Part shown: piece after piece, positions 1 to 6,940 of the stretch
Layout: each line of letters opens with the position of its first letter
How positions within the stretch are numbered: the first letter of the stretch is position 1
Assembly: GCA_035765515.1 (NCBI GenBank)
Contig: DASTXN010000142.1
Span: 1-12,415 of the forward strand
Source: DASRSS01 sp035765515
GTDB lineage: Bacteria; Actinomycetota; Actinomycetes; Mycobacteriales; Jatrophihabitantaceae
Reading direction: 5' to 3'
Length of the DNA: 12,415 nt
Notes under the pieces: model-generated
What the model was told of the DNA's origin: nothing
The model's input: the letters and a program-made list of their open reading frames with translations, nothing else
Databases searched by the model: none
Program-made: the position numbers and the translations under genes

Positions 1-704
1 CGGTGTTCCATGACGACCAGCACGGCACCGCGATCGTCGTCCTCGCCGCGTTGCGCAACGCGGCTCGCGTGACCGGGCGCTCGCTGGGCGAGCTCCGCGT
101 GGTCGTGTCCGGTGCGGGCGCGGCGGGCGTCGCGTGCACGAAGATCCTGTTGGCGGCGGGCATCGGCGACATCGCGGTGTCCGACTCGCGCGGCATTCTG
201 CACCTCGGACGTGATGGGCTGACGTCCGTCAAGGCCGAGCTCGCGGCGTCCACGAACAAGGCCGCGCTGACCGGCTCGATGGTCGATGCGATGGCCGGCG
301 CCGATGTGTTCCTCGGCCTCAGTGCCGGCGCGGTGGACGAGGACGCCGTCGCCACGATGGCGCCGCACGCGATCATCTTCGCGCTGGCGAACCCGAACCC
401 CGAGGTGCAGCCGGACGTCGCGCACCGGCACGCGGACGTCGTCGCGACCGGCCGCAGCGATTACCCGAATCAGATCAACAACGTGCTCGCGTTCCCGGGT
501 GTCTTCGCCGGCGCGTTCGACGCGGGCGCCACGGCGATCACCGAGAACATGAAGCTCGCCGCGGCCGCCGCGATCGGTGACGTCGTCGGTGATGCGCTCA
601 CACCTGAGTACATCGTGCCGACGCCGTTCGACTCGCGGGTCGCGCCGGCCGTGGCCGAGGCTGTCGCGAAGCAGGCGCGCGAGGACGGCGTCGCTACGGC
701 TTAG
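1..704 (+). CDS. Malic enzyme, C-terminal part (cut by left window edge)
   Basis: Oxidative decarboxylation of malate to pyruvate and CO2 with NAD(P)+, in the cytoplasm. The window opens inside the conserved family stretch that reads VFHDDQHGTA. The reading frame is open to the left edge, so the GTG at 3-5 is an internal Val codon, not a start. About 233 residues remain. The Rossmann nucleotide-binding signature GAGAAG lies near residues 37-42, followed by SDSRG, the conserved ANPNPE near residues 130-135, and the YPNQINN-LAFPG block near residues 155-168. This matches the NAD-binding half of the compact bacterial type. The cofactor (NAD or NADP) cannot be decided here. The TAG stop (702-704) overlaps the TAA stop of the convergent MocR gene on the shared bases TTAG, so no intergenic terminator exists between them. 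Family assignment is secure; the exact subtype is not. Confidence 0.93.
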   Translation, partial: VFHDDQHGTAIVVLAALRNAARVTGRSLGELRVVVSGAGAAGVACTKILLAAGIGDIAVSDSRGILHLGRDGLTSVKAELAASTNKAALTGSMVDAMAGADVFLGLSAGAVDEDAVATMAPHAIIFALANPNPEVQPDVAHRHADVVATGRSDYPNQINNVLAFPGVFAGAFDAGATAITENMKLAAAAAIGDVVGDALTPEYIVPTPFDSRVAPAVAEAVAKQAREDGVATA

Positions 705-2173
705 GCGACCACGAGCTGGCGGGGGCCGATGCCGCCGGAGCGGTCCAGTTGGGACCAGACCCCGGCCAGCCGGCGCACCGCTTCGTCCAGCTGCGCGACG
801 GGCTGCGAGAACGGCAGCCGCAGGAACCGTTCGAGCGTGCCGTCGACGCCGAAGCGCGAACCGGGCACGAGGACGACACCGGCGGGCAGCGCCATGAGCG
901 TGAGCGGCGTGGACAGCGGCGCGTCCAACTCGACCCACAGCGACAGGCCGCCGCGCGGCTCTGTCGTCCGCCACTGCGGCAGCTCGCGGGCGAGCGCGGC
1001 GAGCAAGGCGTCGCGCTGCGGCCGCAGCTGGGCGAGCCGTGCGGCGAGGATCGCGTCGAGGTCGGCGAACAGCTCGGCCGCGACCAGCTGGTCCAGCACC
1101 GGGCCGCCCAGGTCGATCGAGGCACGCAGCGCGGCCAGGCGCGAGATCATCTCGGCGGACGCGCGCACCCAGCCGATCCGCAGGCCGCCCCAGACCGGCT
1201 TGGACAGTGAGCCGATGCTGATCACGGTCGGGTCGATCGCCGCGCAGGGACGTTCGTCCGGCCCGAACCCGAACCCGACGAACGACTCGTCGACGATCAC
1301 GGTCGTGCCGGTCTGTCGCGCGGTGCGCAGGACCGCCCGGCGCGCGGCCTCGTCCACAAGAGCGCCCGTGGGGTTGTGGAAGTCGGGTGTGAGGCAGGCC
1401 AGTCGCGGCGCGGCCTGGCGCAGCGTCGCCTGCATCTGGTCGACCTGCCATCCGCCGCTCCCACCCGCGGCCATCGGCACCGGGACGAGTCGCGCACCGG
1501 CGGCGCGGACCGCGTCCAGCGCGCCCGGATACGTCGGCAGTTCGGTGAGGACGCGGTCACCCGGGCCCAGCAGCAGCCGCAGCAGCAGGTCCACTCCGTG
1601 CAGCGCTCCGCTGGTGATCAACACCTGTTCCGGCGCGGTCGGTACGCCGCGTGCGCTGTACCGCGCCGCGACGGCCGTCCGCAGCACAGCCAGTCCGGCC
1701 GGGTCGTAGCCGTCGCCGCAGGCGTACGGCGCGAGCTTGGCGGCCGCGCGTTCGACGGCCGGCGCGACGACACCGGGGGGAGCGGGCAGCGCGGCACACG
1801 ACAGGTCGATGACGTCCTCCGGCGCGGCGCTGGTGGGTGACCACCTGGCCAGCGACTGGCGCGGTCGCGAACCAGGCGGCACGGTGACGAAGCTGCCCGA
1901 TCCGGTGCGGCTGGTCAGGTACCCGCCGGTGCGCAGCGCGTCGTAGGCGGCGGTCACGGTAGCCCGGCTCAGCCGCAGCGCGTCGGCGAGTTCGCGCTCG
2001 GACGGCAACCGGGTCTCCGTCGCGATCCGGCCGTCGAGCACGAGGGCGGTGATGGCATCACCGAGCGCGGAGTAGACCGGTCCGGGCAGCGCGTTCAGGT
2101 CGGGCAGCAGCGCCGCCAGCGCGCGACCGCCGATCCGGGAGACAGGAGCCATGCTGCCCATCGTGGCACACAT
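701..2173 (-). CDS. MocR-family regulator (GntR winged helix fused to class I aminotransferase domain), YczR-like
   Basis: Predicted PLP-binding transcriptional regulator, 490 aa, the usual MocR length. An N-terminal GntR-type winged helix spans about residues 32-98 (LPSERELA followed by LSRATVTAAYDAL). An aminotransferase fold I domain spans about 120-475. PLP-site residues are visible: N267 in HNPTG, D295 in IVDES, the Schiff-base K325 in SLSKPVWGG, and R452 near the C terminus. The position three after D295, usually Tyr in these folds, is Phe (F298). It diverges from a YczE-like membrane protein gene, the arrangement known for a MocR subgroup linked to YczE proteins, so it probably controls that gene and itself. 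Start: ATGs lie at 2173, 2161 and 2152. I took 2173 because a -10-like TACCGT (2188-2183) sits 9 bp upstream, which suggests a nearly leaderless message. The start at 2152 (483 aa) is a real alternative. No clear Shine-Dalgarno precedes any of them. Confidence 0.9.
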   Translation of the reverse strand: MCATMGSMAPVSRIGGRALAALLPDLNALPGPVYSALGDAITALVLDGRIATETRLPSERELADALRLSRATVTAAYDALRTGGYLTSRTGSGSFVTVPPGSRPRQSLARWSPTSAAPEDVIDLSCAALPAPPGVVAPAVERAAAKLAPYACGDGYDPAGLAVLRTAVAARYSARGVPTAPEQVLITSGALHGVDLLLRLLLGPGDRVLTELPTYPGALDAVRAAGARLVPVPMAAGGSGGWQVDQMQATLRQAAPRLACLTPDFHNPTGALVDEAARRAVLRTARQTGTTVIVDESFVGFGFGPDERPCAAIDPTVISIGSLSKPVWGGLRIGWVRASAEMISRLAALRASIDLGGPVLDQLVAAELFADLDAILAARLAQLRPQRDALLAALARELPQWRTTEPRGGLSLWVELDAPLSTPLTLMALPAGVVLVPGSRFGVDGTLERFLRLPFSQPVAQLDEAVRRLAGVWSQLDRSGGIGPRQLVVA

Positions 2174-2211
2174 TGGCCTGGGACGGTACGGCCAATTTTC
2201 GGTGATTGGCC
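2172..2211. promoter_or_regulatory. Putative operator cluster, ATTGGCC half-sites between mocR and yczE
   Basis: Three copies of ATTGGCC lie in 40 bp: 2172-2178 (+), 2190-2196 (inverted, GGCCAAT) and 2205-2211 (+). The first two form an inverted repeat with an 11-bp spacer. Inside that spacer is TACCGT on the minus strand (2188-2183), a plausible -10 for the regulator. The two direct copies start 33 bp apart, about three helical turns, so they would lie on one face. GntR/MocR regulators often bind paired or direct repeats in the divergent promoter region, so autoregulation and control of yczE from these sites is the simplest reading. The sites are seen directly; the binding protein is inferred. 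Confidence 0.5.
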
Positions 2212-2249
2212 GGGGAAACTCGCTGGCAGGGCCTGGCAGGCTGGGGCGC

Positions 2250-2981
2250 GTGGCCCGCAGTGGACTCCCGCGACGCCTGCTCCAGCTCTACATTGGCCTG
2301 GCCTGTTACGGGTTGGCCGGCGCGCTGCAGGTCCGCTCGGGGCTCGGGCTGGATCCCTGGGACGTGTTCCACCAGGGCCTGTCCCGGCATCTCGGGCTCG
2401 CGATCGGCACGGTCGTGATCATCGTCGGGGCGGCCGTCCTGCTGCTGTGGATCCCGCTGCGTCAGCTGCCCGGGCTGGGCACGCTCAGCAACGTGGTGCT
2501 CATCGGGGTCTCCATGAACCTGAGCCTGCAGTGGTTGCCGCACGTGCACGCGATGGCGTGGCGCATCGCGGACATGGTCGCCGGCATCGTGCTGTGCGGC
2601 ATGGCGACCGGCATGTACATCGGCGCCCACTTCGGGCCCGGACCGCGGGACGGGCTGATGACCGGCCTCGCGCGGCGGACCGGACGCTCGATCCGGCTCA
2701 CGCGCACCTGCCTGGAATTGACCGTGCTTGCCGTCGGCTGGCTGCTCGGCGGCACCGTCGGCGTCGGCACGGTCGCGTTCGCCGCTGCGATCGGCCCGCT
2801 GGCTCAGCTCTTCATGCGACTGTTCGACGTCGAACCGGTCAGTCGAGGTCCCCGTCCAGATCGTCGTCCAGATCGTCGTCAACCCGGGCGAGCCAGGTGG
2901 CGAGTCGGTCGACCGGCGTCTCGAACTCCGGATGCAGGTCCACGAACGCCTGCAGGCGCAGTGCCACCCACTCCAGGCTGA
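2250..2981 (+). CDS. YczE-like integral membrane protein
   Basis: 243 aa from the GTG at 2250. It has about five or six hydrophobic segments (near residues 10-28, 51-70, 78-95, 103-125, 157-173 and 175-192) and the family's conserved loops GLGLDPWDVF (31-40) and FGPGPRDGLMTGL (128-140). This is the pattern of YczE/YitT-type membrane proteins found next to MocR regulators. The substrate is unknown; transport of a B6-related or amino compound has been suggested for such pairs only from context. The start is uncertain: the frame is open from ATG 2151, but that leader would run through the operator sites and lacks membrane character. A weak GGGG precedes 2250. The family-like part ends near residue 194. 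The last 50 residues (Arg/Pro-rich) are antisense to the 66-aa gene at 2839-3039 and probably reflect a lost or displaced stop codon. Confidence 0.82.
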   Translation: MARSGLPRRLLQLYIGLACYGLAGALQVRSGLGLDPWDVFHQGLSRHLGLAIGTVVIIVGAAVLLLWIPLRQLPGLGTLSNVVLIGVSMNLSLQWLPHVHAMAWRIADMVAGIVLCGMATGMYIGAHFGPGPRDGLMTGLARRTGRSIRLTRTCLELTVLAVGWLLGGTVGVGTVAFAAAIGPLAQLFMRLFDVEPVSRGPRPDRRPDRRQPGRARWRVGRPASRTPDAGPRTPAGAVPPTPG

Positions 2982-3039
2982 CCTGCTCCTGGCCGCGGCG
3001 TTCGGTCAGCTCCTCGATGCCGCGATCGGTGAAGTACAT
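2839..3039 (-). CDS. Small conserved actinobacterial protein downstream of kgd (DUF6104-like)
   Basis: 66 aa, beginning MYFTDRGIEELTERRG and continuing through a WVALRLQAFVDLHPEFETPVDRLATWLARVDDD core. I recognise this as a small conserved protein often found beside 2-oxoglutarate dehydrogenase E1 in actinomycetes; the DUF6104 name is from memory and tentative. The function is unknown. There is no signal peptide or membrane segment, and it is probably a small cytosolic helical protein. It starts 12 bp after the kgd stop with a G-rich stretch (GCGGGGGCGG) just before the ATG, so it is probably translated from the kgd message. The C-terminal tail DLDDDLDGDLD is acidic and encoded by a 12-bp tandem repeat, so tail length may vary among relatives. 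Its 3' end overlaps the yczE reading frame on the opposite strand by 143 bp. Confidence 0.8.
   Translation of the reverse strand: MYFTDRGIEELTERRGQEQVSLEWVALRLQAFVDLHPEFETPVDRLATWLARVDDDLDDDLDGDLD
2854..2877. repeat. 12-bp tandem repeat, two copies
   Basis: GTCCAGATCGTC occurs twice head to tail (2854-2865 and 2866-2877), followed by a third GTC. Read on the minus strand it encodes the DLDD/DLDG acidic tail of the small protein. Read on the plus strand it encodes the RPDRRPDRR stretch of the extended YczE tail. The unit is a multiple of three, so copy-number change would keep both frames. Confidence 0.9.
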
Positions 3040-3051
3040 CGCCGCCCCCGC

Positions 3052-6000
3052 TCAGGCGAACGCGCCGGCGATGATCTCCCGCTGCTGCGCCTCGTGCCGG
3101 CTCAGCGAGCCGACCGCCGGCGAGGCCGAGGCCTTGCGGGACACGCGCAGCAGCGGCCGGTTGTCGCCGGCAGCCTGCAGCTGCTCGGGCAGGTTCAGCG
3201 CCACGAACGGCCAGGCACCCTGGTTCGCCGGCTCCTCCTGCACCCACACCAGCTGCGCGCCGGGGTAGCGGCCGAGCTCGGCCACCAACTCATTGGCCGG
3301 CAGCGGGTAGAGCTGCTCCAGGCGCACGATCGCGACGTCCGAGCGGCCCTGCTCCTCGCGCGCGTGCGCCAGGTCGTAGTAGACCTTGCCCGAGCACAGC
3401 AGGACGCGCTTCACGCTCGCCGGGTCGGCACCGGGGTCGCCGAGCACCGGTGAGAAGGTGCCGCTGGTGAACTCGTCCAGCTGGCTGACCGCGGCCTTCA
3501 GGCGCAGCAGCGACTTCGGCGTGAACGCGATCAGCGGGCGGCGGACCCAGCTCAGGCCCTGGCGGCGCAGCAGGTGGAAGTAGTTCGCCGGCGACGAGCA
3601 CATCGCGATCGTCATGTTGTTCTCGCCGGCCAGCTGCAGGAACCGCTCGGGGCGGCCGGACGAGTGGTCCGGCCCCTGGCCCTCGTAGCCGTGCGGCAGC
3701 AGCAGCGACACCGCCGAGCGCTGTCCCCACTTGGCCTCGCCGGAGGCGATGAACTCGTCGATGATCGTCTGCGCGCCGTCGGCGAAGTCACCGAACTGCG
3801 CCTCCCAGCAGACCAGCGCGTCGTCGCGGACGACCGAGTAGCCGTACTCGAAGCCCATCGCCGCGTATTCGCTCAGCAGCGAGTCGTACACCCAGAAGGG
3901 CGCCTGGTCGTCGGTCAGTTCGCGCAGCGGCGTGTACTCCGCCCCGCTGTTGCGGTCGATCAGCGTCGCGTGCCGCTGCGTGAACGTGCCGCGGCGCGAG
4001 TCCTGACCGGCCAGCCGGACGGCGCGTCCCTCCATCACCAGCGCGCCGAACGCGAACAGCTCGGCGGTGGCCCAGTCGACGTTGCCGTTGCTGGCCATCG
4101 CGACGCGCCGGTCGATCTGGGGCTTGAGTCGCGGGTGCACGGTGAATCCGGCGGGTGGGTTCGCGTACGCGTCCGCGATCCGCTTGAGGACGTCCGGGCT
4201 GACCGCGGTGGTGACCTGCTGCGAGGGCGTGACCCGTTCGATGTCCTGCTCCGGCGCAGCGGTGCCCGAGGCGTTGCGCGTCTCGACGAACACCTTCTCC
4301 AGCTGCGCCTGGAAGTCCTTCAGCGCTGCCTCGGCGTCCTCGAGCGTGATGTCGCCGCGTCCGACGAGCGCCTCGGTGTAGAGCTTTCGGACGCTGCGCT
4401 TGCCGTCGATGATGTCGTACATCTGCGGCTGCGTGAACGACGGGTTGTCGGCCTCGTTGTGGCCGCGGCGCCGGTAACACACCATGTCGATGACGACGTC
4501 CTTGCGGAACTCGCGGCGGTACTCGACGGCCAGCTTGGCGACCCGCACGCAGGCTTCCGGGTCGTCGCCGTTCACGTGGAAGATCGGCGCCGCGATCATG
4601 CGCGCGATGTCCGTGCAGTACAGCGAGGAGCGCGACGCGGACGGCGACGTGGTGAAGCCGACCTGGTTGTTCACGACCACGTGCACCGTGCCGCCGGTGC
4701 GGTAGCCGCGCAGCTGCGACAGGTTCAGCGTCTCGGCCACCACGCCCTGGCCGGCGAACGCTGCGTCGCCGTGCAGCAGCACGGGCAACACCGTGTAGCC
4801 GTCCTCGCCCTTGTTCAGCAGGTCCTGCTTGGCGCGGACGATGCCCTCGAGCACCGGGTCGACCGCCTCCAGGTGGGACGGGTTCGCGGTGAGGGACACG
4901 GCGATCTCGCCGCCGTCGGGCGCGTGGAACGTCCCGTCCGCGCCGAGGTGGTACTTGACGTCACCGGAGCCCTGCGCGGTGCCCGGGTCGATGTTGCCCT
5001 CGAACTCGTTGAAGATCTTGGCGTACGGCTTGCCGACGATGTTGGCGAGCACGTTGAGCCGCCCGCGGTGCGGCATCCCGATGACGACCTCGTCCAGCTG
5101 CTCGCGGGTGGCCTCGGCCAGGACCGCGTCCAGCAGCGCGATGACGGTCTCGCCACCCTCCAGGCTGAACCGCTTCTGGCCGACGTACTTGGTCTGCAGG
5201 AACGTCTCGAACGCCTCGGCCACGTTGAGCCGGCCAAGGATGTGCAGCTGCTCCTCGCGGCTCGGCTGGCCGTGCTTGACCTCGACCCGCTCCTGCAGCC
5301 AGCGGCGCTGCTCCGGGTCGGTGATGTGCATGTACTCGACGCCGACGCGCCGGCAGTACGCGTCGCGCAGCACGCCCAGGATGTCGCGCAGCTTCATCAG
5401 CTTCTCGCCGGCGAAGCCGTCGACCGGGAACTCGCGGTCCAGGTCCCAGAGGGTGAGCCCGTGCCGGGTGATGTCCAGGTCCGGGTGCGTGCGGACGGTG
5501 AACTCGAGCGGATCGGTGTCGGCCATCAGGTGGCCGTTGCTGCGGTAGGCGTTGATCAGCTCGATCACGCGGGCGTTCTTGTCGATCTGGCCCTCGTGGC
5601 GCGTGTCGCGGTCGACCAGCCAGCGGACCGGCTCGTAGGGGATCTTCAGCGCGGCGAAGATCTCGTCGTAGAACTCGTCGGCCAGCAGCAGCTCGTGCAC
5701 GCGGCGCAGGAACTCGCCGGACTGCGCGCCCTGGATGATGCGGTGGTCGTAGGTCGAGGTGAGCGTGATGATCTTGCTGATCGCACGGGCGGTGAGCATC
5801 TCGTCGCTCATGCCGCTGAACTCGGCCGGGTACTCCATGGCTCCCACGCCGATGATCGCGCCCTGGCCGGCCATCAGCCGCGGGACGGAGTGGTTGGTGC
5901 CGATCGTGCCCGGGTTCGTCAGCGTGATCGTCGTGCCGGCGAAGTCGTCGGTCGTCAGCTTGCCGGCGCGGGCGCGGCGGATGATGTCCTCGTAGGCGTT

Positions 6001-6831
6001 CCAGAACGCGGCGAAGTCCATCGTCTCGGAGGCCTTGATCGAGGCCACGACCAGCGAGCGGGAGCCGTCCTTGCCGGGCAGGTCGATCGCCAGGCCGAAG
6101 TTGATGTGCTCGGGCGAGATCAGCGTCGGTTTGCCGTCCACCTCGGCGAAGTGGTTGTTCATCTCCGGGAAGTCGCGGACGGCGCGCACGACCGCGTACC
6201 CGATCAGGTGCGTGAAGCTGACCTTGCCGCCGCGGGAGCGTCGCAGGTGGTTGTTCAGCACGACCCGGTTGTCGGCCAGCAGCTTCGCCGGCACGGCGCG
6301 CACGCTGGTCGCCGTGGGCAGCGCGAGCGAGGCCTGCATGTTCGCGACGACCCGCGAGGCCGCGCCCCGCAACGGCGTGGCCTTCTCGGCCGTGGCGTCC
6401 GCCGGGGGAGTCGGGGGCGCGGGCTGCTTCGGTGCCGGGGCCGGCTTGTCCGCCGGCCTGCCAGTGTCAGCGGGCTCGGGCGTCGCGGCCGGCTTGGCGC
6501 CGTTGGTTTGGACGGGGGTCGTGGCGGGCGAGGCCTGGGGGTCGGTGCCCGGCGTCGCCGGCGGCTTGCCGGCGTCGCCGGTGGGCTTGGCGGCCTCTGG
6601 CGTCATGTCCGAGCGGGTGGCCGCGGGCGTGGCGGCCGGGACGCTCTGGGTGCTGGAGCCGCTGGAGTTCAGGGGCCGATAGTCGGCGAAGAAGTCGTGC
6701 CAGGCCTCGTCCACGCTGTCCGGATCGGACTTGAACCGCTCGTACAACTCCTCGACGAGCCATTCGTTGGCACCGAAGTCGCCGGGGGTGAGGGAGGGGT
6801 CGCTTCCAGTCGACTGTTCAGTCGTCGCCAC
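3052..6831 (-). CDS. kgd: Multifunctional 2-oxoglutarate metabolism enzyme Kgd (2-oxoglutarate dehydrogenase E1 with fused E2-like domain)
   Basis: 1259 aa from the GTG at 6831, close to mycobacterial Kgd (about 1230 aa). It converts 2-oxoglutarate with ThDP, feeding succinyl units to the hybrid 2-oxoglutarate/pyruvate dehydrogenase complex; family members also show decarboxylase and carboligase activity. Domain order: an N-terminal E1-type segment (20-54, FGANEWLVEELYERF), a long Ala/Pro/Thr linker (about 55-150), an E2-like acyltransferase domain (about 155-395) with the active-site block YDHRIIQG (361-368), then the E1 region with GMPHRGRLNVL (585-595), ThDP-site GDAAFAGQG (688-696) and GHNEADNPS (790-798). 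There is no lipoyl domain, as expected for this fusion. The start is GTG 6831 because the conserved N terminus follows closely; upstream in-frame codons to 6996 have no family character. Such enzymes are inhibited by the FHA protein GarA/OdhI, which is not in this window. The small gene at 2839-3039 follows 12 bp downstream. Confidence 0.96.
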   Translation of the reverse strand: MATTEQSTGSDPSLTPGDFGANEWLVEELYERFKSDPDSVDEAWHDFFADYRPLNSSGSSTQSVPAATPAATRSDMTPEAAKPTGDAGKPPATPGTDPQASPATTPVQTNGAKPAATPEPADTGRPADKPAPAPKQPAPPTPPADATAEKATPLRGAASRVVANMQASLALPTATSVRAVPAKLLADNRVVLNNHLRRSRGGKVSFTHLIGYAVVRAVRDFPEMNNHFAEVDGKPTLISPEHINFGLAIDLPGKDGSRSLVVASIKASETMDFAAFWNAYEDIIRRARAGKLTTDDFAGTTITLTNPGTIGTNHSVPRLMAGQGAIIGVGAMEYPAEFSGMSDEMLTARAISKIITLTSTYDHRIIQGAQSGEFLRRVHELLLADEFYDEIFAALKIPYEPVRWLVDRDTRHEGQIDKNARVIELINAYRSNGHLMADTDPLEFTVRTHPDLDITRHGLTLWDLDREFPVDGFAGEKLMKLRDILGVLRDAYCRRVGVEYMHITDPEQRRWLQERVEVKHGQPSREEQLHILGRLNVAEAFETFLQTKYVGQKRFSLEGGETVIALLDAVLAEATREQLDEVVIGMPHRGRLNVLANIVGKPYAKIFNEFEGNIDPGTAQGSGDVKYHLGADGTFHAPDGGEIAVSLTANPSHLEAVDPVLEGIVRAKQDLLNKGEDGYTVLPVLLHGDAAFAGQGVVAETLNLSQLRGYRTGGTVHVVVNNQVGFTTSPSASRSSLYCTDIARMIAAPIFHVNGDDPEACVRVAKLAVEYRREFRKDVVIDMVCYRRRGHNEADNPSFTQPQMYDIIDGKRSVRKLYTEALVGRGDITLEDAEAALKDFQAQLEKVFVETRNASGTAAPEQDIERVTPSQQVTTAVSPDVLKRIADAYANPPAGFTVHPRLKPQIDRRVAMASNGNVDWATAELFAFGALVMEGRAVRLAGQDSRRGTFTQRHATLIDRNSGAEYTPLRELTDDQAPFWVYDSLLSEYAAMGFEYGYSVVRDDALVCWEAQFGDFADGAQTIIDEFIASGEAKWGQRSAVSLLLPHGYEGQGPDHSSGRPERFLQLAGENNMTIAMCSSPANYFHLLRRQGLSWVRRPLIAFTPKSLLRLKAAVSQLDEFTSGTFSPVLGDPGADPASVKRVLLCSGKVYYDLAHAREEQGRSDVAIVRLEQLYPLPANELVAELGRYPGAQLVWVQEEPANQGAWPFVALNLPEQLQAAGDNRPLLRVSRKASASPAVGSLSRHEAQQREIIAGAFA

Positions 6832-6893
6832 TGTGCCTGGCCATTCTCGTGTCAGAGTTGTCGGCGGTCGTCCGTGCCAGCAGTCAAGGTTAC

Positions 6894-6929
6894 GCGGCGC
6901 GACACGCCGAGGCATGCGCAGCGCGCCGC
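6894..6929 (-). terminator. Inverted repeat between the LLM gene and kgd (possible terminator)
   Basis: GCGGCGCG (6894-6901) and CGCGCCGC (6922-6929) are exact inverse complements, 8 bp each, separated by 20 bp that include GCATGC. The hairpin begins 11 bp downstream of the LLM oxidoreductase stop and lies upstream of the kgd start, both on the minus strand. There is no T-run after it, so it would be an atypical actinobacterial terminator or a regulatory hairpin in the kgd leader. The rest of 6832-6940 holds TTGACT on the minus strand (6887-6882), a possible -35, but I see no convincing -10 at the right spacing. Confidence 0.4.
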
Positions 6930-6940
6930 AGTGTGGGCGA

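Noticed and set aside
2151..2249. Upstream ATG 2151 as the yczE start
   Set aside because: It would put the operator half-sites inside the coding region and overlap the regulator start. The added 33 residues are not hydrophobic or family-like.
2058..2882. Minus-strand open frame of 274 codons opposite yczE
   Set aside because: Low-complexity, charged composition with no family features; it is the shadow of the membrane protein gene.
5641..5665. Further GATCTTC occurrences inside kgd
   Set aside because: They lack the T-rich flank and trailing CAC of the extended motif and are explained by Lys-Ile or Glu-Ile-Phe codons; treated as chance.
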